64,000 nucleotides of DNA from Phenylobacterium sp. GTDB lineage: Bacteria; Pseudomonadota; Alphaproteobacteria; Caulobacterales; Caulobacteraceae. Numbering within the stretch: position 1 is the stretch's first letter; the number at the start of each line of letters is the position of its first letter. The notes below the pieces were generated by a model that had not been told where the DNA came from, made no database searches, and saw only the letters and a program-made list of their open reading frames with translations. The translations under genes were made by a program, and so were the position numbers. This document shows, in pieces, positions 58,868-64,000 of this stretch. Location: contig NZ_JACESE010000005.1 in NCBI RefSeq assembly GCF_013911965.1, forward strand, positions 186,001 to 250,000, given 5' to 3'.

Positions 58868-59677
58868 ATGGCGCATGGAAGACGGATGAAGACGGTCCTG
58901 CCGGCCACGGTCCTGGCCCTCGCGGCCGGGCCCGCGGCCGCGGCCGAGCTGCGCTGCTGGTACGAGCAGGGCGTGCTGGTGGCGCCGGCCGCCGTCGGCC
59001 CCGTGGCCGGCGACTTCATCATCGACACCGGCGCCGCGCGGACCGAACTGCACGAGACGCGCGCCATGGGCGAGGGCTATTCCGGCGAGGCCGTAACGCT
59101 GGAGGTGCGCGTGGGCGGGATCAGCTTTCCAGAGCGCGAGGTGGCCATCGTCGACCAGGACGCGCGCACCTGGGCCTTTCCGACGCCGATCGCCGGCGTC
59201 ATCGGCGCCGACGTCCTGCGCCATCTGGTGCTCGAGGCGCAGTTCGAACCCTGTCGCTTGCGGGTCGGACCGCCGTCGCGGCCGCCGGCCGGCGCACCGC
59301 CCGCCGCCGTCCTGCCGCTGACCTGGATCGAGGGCCGTCCGACGGTCCGGGCCGCCGTGGCTGACGACCGCAGCGCCTTGGCCGGCCCGATGACCCCTGC
59401 GACGGGGCTGGACGCGGCGGTGCGTCTTTCGCCGTCCGCCGCAGAGGTTTCAGGGGCCGCCGAGCCGGGGAAGCTCGGCCCCTACGGACCGGCGCGGGCG
59501 GAACTGCGCGCCCTCTCCTTCGCCGGCGTGTTGTTCGAGAGGCTTCCGGCCGGCCTGCTGGCCGAGGGGGACGCCGCCCGCCTTGGCGCTGTGGGGCCCG
59601 CGGTCCTGGCCCGCTGGCGGCTGCGCTTCGACTTCCCCGCCGGGCGGCTGGAGCTCTATCCGCCGGACGCCCCATAG
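58868..59677 (+). CDS. Exported retropepsin-like aspartic protease
   Basis: A 269-aa protein with a signal peptide (TVLPATVLALAAGPAAAAE) and a retropepsin/gag-like fold. GDFIIDTGAARTELHET carries the catalytic DTG; AGVIGADVLRHLVLEAQFEP matches the flap and psi-loop elements. A second related half (GPMTPATGLDAAVRLS) lacks DTG, so the active enzyme may be a dimer or single-lobe form. It would act in the periplasm; targets are unknown. Confidence 0.75.
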   Translation: MAHGRRMKTVLPATVLALAAGPAAAAELRCWYEQGVLVAPAAVGPVAGDFIIDTGAARTELHETRAMGEGYSGEAVTLEVRVGGISFPEREVAIVDQDARTWAFPTPIAGVIGADVLRHLVLEAQFEPCRLRVGPPSRPPAGAPPAAVLPLTWIEGRPTVRAAVADDRSALAGPMTPATGLDAAVRLSPSAAEVSGAAEPGKLGPYGPARAELRALSFAGVLFERLPAGLLAEGDAARLGAVGPAVLARWRLRFDFPAGRLELYPPDAP

Positions 59678-59681
59678 CAGA

Positions 59682-59711
59682 AGGGCCCGCCGGATCGCTC
59701 CGGCGGGCCCT
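59682..59711. terminator. Strong hairpin between convergent genes
   Basis: AGGGCCCGCCGG and CCGGCGGGCCCT pair perfectly over 12 bp with a 6-nt loop. It lies between the convergent retropepsin-like and petC genes and may end transcripts from both sides; no strong T-tract follows on either side. Confidence 0.6.
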
Positions 59712-59736
59712 CTGGTTCCGTGGCTGACGCGCCGCC

Positions 59737-60579
59737 CTAGTGGGCGACGTTGCGCCAGATGCGGCGGTAGCTGGCGTAGAGCACGCCGGCGAACAGCACG
59801 AGATAGATCATCGCGCCGAAGCCGAACGCCTTGCGCTCTTCCATCTTGGGCTCCGAGGCCCAGGTCAGGAAGGCGGCCACGTCCTTGGCCTGTTGCTCGA
59901 TGGTGGACGGCGTGCCGTCGTCGAAGGTCACCTTGTCCGGCGCCAGCTGCGGCGGCATGGCGATGAAGCCGCCGGGCGGGACGTGGCCTTCGCCGGTCCA
60001 GTAGGCGGTCAGATCGCCGGCCATATAGGGGTTGTAGTACTGGCCCGGGCTGACCTGCAGGCCGGCCGGCGGGTCCTGGTAGCCCGACAGCAGCGAGTAG
60101 ACGTACTGCGGCCCGTGGTGGCGCGCCTTGGTGATCACCGACAGGTCCGGCGGCAGGGCGCCGCCATTGCCCGCCCGCGCCGCCGCCTCGTTGGGGTACG
60201 GGTTGGGGAAGCGGTCGGCCGAGGTGCCGGGACGCTGGATGACGTCGCCGGTCTCGGAGTCGATGTCGTTGATCTGGTACTCGGCCGCGATGGCCTTCAC
60301 GTACGGGTTGTCGTTCGGGTTCGGATACTCCGGATCATAGAAGGGACCGCCCTTCTGACCGAGGTTCCGGAACGACATCAGGTTCATCGAGTGGCAGGCC
60401 GAGCAGACCTCGCGATAGACCTTGTAGCCGCGCTGCAGCTGGGCCTGGTCGAACTTGCCGAACGGGCCTTCGAAGCTGAACTCGACATGCTTGGGCGCCT
60501 TGGCGCCGCCGGCGGCGAGAGCCGGACCGGCGACGAGGGCGAGGCCGAGGGCGGCCAGGGCGATACCTTTACGCAGCAT
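59737..60579 (-). CDS. petC: Cytochrome c1 of the bc1 complex
   Basis: A 280-aa c-type cytochrome subunit of complex III. A signal peptide (GIALAALGLALVAGPALAAG) is followed by the heme attachment site CSACHS, EYQINDIDSETGD, and a C-terminal transmembrane anchor (GFGAMIYLVLFAGVLYASYR). The Met heme ligand is in GGFIAMPPQL. It accepts electrons from the Rieske protein and passes them to soluble cytochrome c. Last gene of the petABC operon, 7 bp after petB. Confidence 0.96.
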   Translation of the reverse strand: MLRKGIALAALGLALVAGPALAAGGAKAPKHVEFSFEGPFGKFDQAQLQRGYKVYREVCSACHSMNLMSFRNLGQKGGPFYDPEYPNPNDNPYVKAIAAEYQINDIDSETGDVIQRPGTSADRFPNPYPNEAAARAGNGGALPPDLSVITKARHHGPQYVYSLLSGYQDPPAGLQVSPGQYYNPYMAGDLTAYWTGEGHVPPGGFIAMPPQLAPDKVTFDDGTPSTIEQQAKDVAAFLTWASEPKMEERKAFGFGAMIYLVLFAGVLYASYRRIWRNVAH

Positions 60580-60586
60580 CTTGGGC

Positions 60587-61906
60587 TCAACCCTTCATTT
60601 CAGGCGCGGCGGTCGCGCCGGCGGGCGCAGCGCCCGGATGCGACAGGACCGGGGTGGAGATCGATTCCGGCTGGGGCAGCGGCTTCTCGATCAGGCCGAG
60701 GAGCGGCAGCACCACCAGGAAGTAGCCGAAGTAGTAGAGGGTGGCGAAGCGCGACAGCCAGACGAAGCTGTTCAGGTCCGCGTCGATCAGGGTGAAGGTC
60801 GACAGGCCCGGGATCACCGGATCGTCCGGCAGCTTGGCGCCGCAGTAGCCCAGCACCAGGCAGGCCAGCAGGAAGATCAGGAAGTACAGCTTGCCCATCG
60901 GGCGATAGCGCATGGACCGCACCTTGGAGGTGTCGAGCCAGGGCAGGACGAACAGCACCGCGATGGCGCCGAACATCAGGATCACGCCGCCCAGCTTGTC
61001 GGGCACCGCGCGCAGGATCGCGTAGAACGGCAGGAAGTACCATTCGGGCACGATGTGCGCCGGCGTCACCAGCGGGTTGCCGGGGATGTAGTTGTCGGCG
61101 TGGCCCAGCGCGTTCGGATTGTAGAACACGAAGGTCGCGAAGAGGATCAGGAAGACCACGATCGCGAAGCCGTCCTTCACCGTATAGTACGGATGGAAGG
61201 GCACGGTGTCGGCCTTGGACTTCACGTTCACGCCGGTCGGGTTGTTGTTGCCCGGGACGTGCAGGGCCCAGATGTGCAGGCCCACCACGCCGGCGATCAT
61301 GAACGGCAGCAGGAAGTGCAGCGAGAAGAAGCGGTTGAGCGTCGGGTTGTCGACCGCGAAGCCGCCCCACAGCCAGGTGGTGATCGCCTCGCCCACGACC
61401 GGCAGGGCGCCGAACAGGTTGGTGATCACGACCGCGCCATGGAAGCTCATCTGACCCCAGGGCAGGACATAGCCCATGAAGGCCGTCGCCATCATCAGCA
61501 GGTAGATGATGCAGCCCAGGATCCACAGCACTTCGCGGGGCGCCTTGTAGGAGCCGTAGTAGAGGCCGCGGACGATGTGGATGTAGACCGCGATGAAGAA
61601 CATCGAGGCCCCGTTGGCGTGCATGTAGCGCACGAGCCAGCCGTAGTTCACGTCGCGCATGATGCGCTCGACCGAGGCGAAGGCGTGGTCGACGTGAGGC
61701 ACATAGTGCATGGCCAGCACGACGCCGGTCACGATCTGAATGCCCAGGCACACGGCCAGGATGCCGCCGAAGGTCCACCAGTAGTTGAGGTTCTTCGGGG
61801 TCGGGTAGTCGATCATGCTGTCCCAGCCCAAGCGGATCAGGGGCAGGCGCATGTCGAGCCAGCGTTCGAAGCCCGTCTTGGGCTCGTAGGTGGAATGTCC
61901 GCTCAT
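60587..61906 (-). CDS. petB: Cytochrome b of the bc1 complex
   Basis: A 439-aa integral membrane diheme subunit with eight or nine transmembrane segments. Heme-binding His residues appear in [34 protein letters not shown] and [22 protein letters not shown]; the Qo-site motif is [13 protein letters not shown] (PEWY). It holds both quinone sites of complex III. It starts 5 bp after the petA stop. Full-length, so it is the alphaproteobacterial mitochondrial-type cytochrome b. Confidence 0.97.
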   Translation of the reverse strand: MSGHSTYEPKTGFERWLDMRLPLIRLGWDSMIDYPTPKNLNYWWTFGGILAVCLGIQIVTGVVLAMHYVPHVDHAFASVERIMRDVNYGWLVRYMHANGASMFFIAVYIHIVRGLYYGSYKAPREVLWILGCIIYLLMMATAFMGYVLPWGQMSFHGAVVITNLFGALPVVGEAITTWLWGGFAVDNPTLNRFFSLHFLLPFMIAGVVGLHIWALHVPGNNNPTGVNVKSKADTVPFHPYYTVKDGFAIVVFLILFATFVFYNPNALGHADNYIPGNPLVTPAHIVPEWYFLPFYAILRAVPDKLGGVILMFGAIAVLFVLPWLDTSKVRSMRYRPMGKLYFLIFLLACLVLGYCGAKLPDDPVIPGLSTFTLIDADLNSFVWLSRFATLYYFGYFLVVLPLLGLIEKPLPQPESISTPVLSHPGAAPAGATAAPEMKG

Positions 61907-61911
61907 CGGTG

Positions 61912-62466
61912 TCAGCCCACCTTGACCGTAGTGTCGGAGAGGAACTCGTAGTCCGGCACGACGAGGTTCGTGGGCGCGGGGCCCTTACGAATCCGGCCGG
62001 ACGTGTCGTAGTGCGAGCCGTGGCAGGGGCAGAACCAGCCGCCGAAGTCGCCGCCGCCGAAGGTCGGCACGCAGCCCAGGTGCGTGCAGGTGCCGATGAG
62101 CACCAGCCACTCGGCCTTGCCGGGCTTGTGACGGTCTTCGTCGCGCTGCGGATCGCGCAGGTCGGCGTTGTCGTCGGCGACCGCCTCGGCGATCTCCTTC
62201 TCCGTCCGCTTGCGGATGAAGAGCGGCTTGCCGCGCCACTTGATGGTGACCTGCTGGCCCAGCTCCACCTTGGTGAGGTCGAACTCCACCGAGGCCAGAG
62301 CCAGCGTGTCCGCCGAAGGGTTCATCTGATCGATGAACGGCCAGGCCAGGGCGCCCACGGCGCCGACCGCGGCCGCGCCTGCGGCGATGTGGATGAAGTC
62401 GCGCCGGTTCGGGTCTTCGCCCGCGGCGTGAGGATCGGGATTTTCGCCCACGACGGTGTCAGCCAC
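61912..62466 (-). CDS. petA: Rieske iron-sulfur subunit of the bc1 complex
   Basis: A 184-aa Rieske protein. A twin-arginine signal anchor ([20 protein letters not shown]) is followed by a single transmembrane helix and the [2Fe-2S] domain with CTHLGCVP and CPCHGSHYD, whose Cys and His bind the cluster. The start is GTG 62466, with GAAGGG at about 10 bases, since [24 protein letters not shown] fits homologues; the frame open to 62637 is not coding-like. First gene of petABC. Confidence 0.95.
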   Translation of the reverse strand: MADTVVGENPDPHAAGEDPNRRDFIHIAAGAAAVGAVGALAWPFIDQMNPSADTLALASVEFDLTKVELGQQVTIKWRGKPLFIRKRTEKEIAEAVADDNADLRDPQRDEDRHKPGKAEWLVLIGTCTHLGCVPTFGGGDFGGWFCPCHGSHYDTSGRIRKGPAPTNLVVPDYEFLSDTTVKVG

Positions 62467-62630
62467 CTTTAAGCTACCCTTCGGTTGGGGCCGCGACCGC
62501 AAGGACCGCCACCCGTTCGGACGCTCACGGCCAATACCGCGACGCCCCGCCTTCGACCTCGCCAGAAGCTCTGGTAAGGCCTTGTTCGGAACCCATACAG
62601 GGGCAGGAGAATTTTCGCACGCGCAGCCTT

Positions 62631-62643
62631 GCGACACTGTCGC
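62631..62643. promoter_or_regulatory. 13-bp palindrome in the petA/trmL spacer
   Basis: GCGACA-C-TGTCGC is a perfect 6-bp dyad in the 235-bp divergent spacer between petABC and trmL, the only place for the petABC promoter. Nothing else with clear symmetry is seen there apart from a short CAGCCA/TGGCTG repeat near 62672. Confidence 0.35.
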
Positions 62644-62701
62644 GGCCGCAACTTGCGATTCGTCTCACGCCCCAGCCAATCCCGTGGCTGGATCGCTTAG
62701 A

Positions 62702-63172
62702 ATGCGTTTGGCGCTTTTTCAACCGGACATTCCGCAAAACGTGGGCGCGGCTCTTCGTCTCGCCGCCTGCCTCGATGTCGACCTGGAGGTGATCGAACCC
62801 TGCGGCTTCCCGCTAAGCGATAAGGCGGTGCGGCGCGCGGCGCTCGATTATGGCCGTCTGGCGCGGTGGACGCGGCGGGCGAGCTTCGAGGACTTCCTGG
62901 CCGCGCCCGAGCGCGCGGAGGGCCGGCTGATCCTCTTCACGACGCGCGGCGCCGAGCCGCTGCACAGCGTCGCCTTCCAGGCGGGCGACACCCTGATCTT
63001 CGGACGCGAGAGCAGCGGAGCGCCGGAGGAGGTCCACGCCGCCGCCCAGGCGCGGGTCTATATCCCCCTGCATCCGGACGCGCGTTCGCTGAACCTGACC
63101 GTCTCGGCGGCGATCGGCCTTTCGGAAGCGTTGCGCCAGACCGGCGGATTCCCTAAGCCCAGGACGCCATGA
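62702..63172 (+). CDS. trmL: tRNA (cytidine(34)-2'-O)-methyltransferase TrmL
   Basis: A 156-aa SPOUT methyltransferase that methylates the 2'-OH of the wobble base of tRNA-Leu(CAA) and (UAA). [20 protein letters not shown] is the N-terminal signature, [15 protein letters not shown] and [24 protein letters not shown] the knot-forming SAM-binding motifs. ATG 62702 is the family start. It overlaps hemF by ATGA. It is of interest that its substrate tRNA-Leu(CAA) is the tRNA seen at the island border. Confidence 0.95.
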   Translation: MRLALFQPDIPQNVGAALRLAACLDVDLEVIEPCGFPLSDKAVRRAALDYGRLARWTRRASFEDFLAAPERAEGRLILFTTRGAEPLHSVAFQAGDTLIFGRESSGAPEEVHAAAQARVYIPLHPDARSLNLTVSAAIGLSEALRQTGGFPKPRTP

Positions 63173-64000
63173 CCGACACCGCCGTGCTTGAAGCCTGGAA
63201 CACCCGCGCCCGCGCCTGGTTCGACGACCTGCGCGACCGCATCGTCGCCGAATTCGAGGCTATGGAGCGCGAGGCGCCCGACGACCTCTATCCCGGCGCG
63301 CCCGGGCGTTTCGAACTGACGCCCTGGGACCGCCCGGCCGGCGGCGGCGGCGTCATGGGCTTCATGAAGGGCGGCCGCTTCTTCGAGAAGTGCGGCGTCC
63401 ACATCAGCCTGGTGCACGGCAAGTTCAGCCCGGAAATGGCCGCCACCATGCCCGGCGCCGACAAGGATCCCAGCTTCACGGCCACGGGCATCAGCCTGAT
63501 CGCCCACATGCGCAATCCGCACGTGCCGGCCGTGCACATGAACACCCGCTTCCTCGCCACCAGCCAGAGCTGGTTCGGCGGCGGCGCCGACCTGACCCCC
63601 ACCCAGGACTATCAGCGCAATCAGGAGAATCCGGACGCCGTCGCCTTCCACGCGGCCATGAAGGCCGCCTGCGACGCCCACGATCCGGCCTGGTACGCCC
63701 CCTACAAGGCGCGCTGCGACGAGTACTTCTTCCTGCCCCACCGCAACGAGCCCCGCGGCATCGGCGGGATCTTCTACGACCATCACAATTCCGGCGACTG
63801 GGAGCGCGACTTCGCCTTCACCCAGGACGTCGGGCGCGCCTTCCTGGACGTCTATCCGAGGATCGCCCGCGGCCGCATGGCGACCCCGTGGAGCGAAGCC
63901 GACCGGCAGGAGCAGCTGGTCCGCCGCGGCCGTTATGTCGAGTTCAACCTGCTCTACGACCGCGGCACGATGTTCGGTCTGAAGACGGGCGGCAACATCA
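63169..64000 (+). CDS. hemF: Oxygen-dependent coproporphyrinogen III oxidase (C-terminus beyond window edge)
   Basis: The first 277 residues of aerobic coproporphyrinogen III oxidase, which decarboxylates two propionates in heme synthesis; the family is about 300 aa, so only a short C-terminus is missing. [77 protein letters not shown] and [23 protein letters not shown] are all present. ATG 63169 overlaps the trmL stop. It gives heme for the bc1 complex encoded next door. Confidence 0.97.
   Translation, partial: MTDTAVLEAWNTRARAWFDDLRDRIVAEFEAMEREAPDDLYPGAPGRFELTPWDRPAGGGGVMGFMKGGRFFEKCGVHISLVHGKFSPEMAATMPGADKDPSFTATGISLIAHMRNPHVPAVHMNTRFLATSQSWFGGGADLTPTQDYQRNQENPDAVAFHAAMKAACDAHDPAWYAPYKARCDEYFFLPHRNEPRGIGGIFYDHHNSGDWERDFAFTQDVGRAFLDVYPRIARGRMATPWSEADRQEQLVRRGRYVEFNLLYDRGTMFGLKTGGNI

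Overview
The window looks like the chromosome of a high-GC alphaproteobacterium, most likely Caulobacterales (Caulobacter/Phenylobacterium/Brevundimonas-like). The grounds are the very high GC coding bias, the petABC operon next to apt, trmL and hemF, the alphaproteobacterial EnvZ/OmpR pair, GluQRS, ubiK and coq7 genes, frequent ATGA start/stop overlaps and many TTG/GTG starts. The genus is an inference; no rRNA is present.

Positions 1 to about 18,500 look like one end of an integrated genomic island. It holds the 3'-truncated (window edge) NAD synthetase nadE; a fatty-acid-hydroxylase-superfamily enzyme; an AraC regulator; a CYP152 peroxygenase P450 overlapping a signal peptidase II gene (lspA); and an approximately 10 kb heavy-metal efflux operon on the minus strand. 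Read from its promoter the operon is CDF, CzcI-like protein, czcC, czcB, czcA, unknown exported protein, second CDF, P1B-4 ATPase. A divergent merR(cadR-like)-zur pair follows. Two nearly identical MerR-type promoters (dyad CCTCTAG-N3-CTAGAGG in a 19-nt spacer) precede the efflux operon and lspA-CYP152, so both units are probably one metal regulon. The island ends with a complete tRNA-Leu(CAA), a tyrosine integrase and a 38-nt truncated tRNA-Leu 5' half at 18,500-18,537, the likely attachment junction.

From about 18,540 to 64,000 the content looks like core chromosome. 18.7-27.8 kb: feoAB, marR, isoaspartyl peptidase, membrane protein, dsbB, coq7, MFS transporter, lone receiver protein, DUF4168 protein, HNH protein. 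28-36 kb: a 37-aa membrane protein divergent from a tetR gene with twin operators, gluQRS, a DMT exporter, selO, biotin genes bioD, bioF and bioA, a globin and an esterase. 36-46 kb: aldehyde dehydrogenase, a 26-aa membrane protein, SDR-folB, membrane and TPR proteins, ilvE, OmpR/EnvZ-like pair, proC. 46-56 kb: YbjN, ubiK, lgt, NDUFAF7-like methyltransferase, pgeF, prs, a phospholipase-D protein, a proline-tract lipoprotein, rplY, pth, ychF. 56-64 kb: two tandem dienelactone hydrolases, a VOC protein, apt, a retropepsin-like protein, petABC, trmL and the start of hemF.

No gene-free stretch exceeds 300 bases; the longest (about 280 bases at 38,170-38,446) holds a probable promoter with an imperfect dyad. 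No CRISPR array, rRNA or insertion sequence was seen. Promoter, operator and hairpin calls were read by eye and are predictions.
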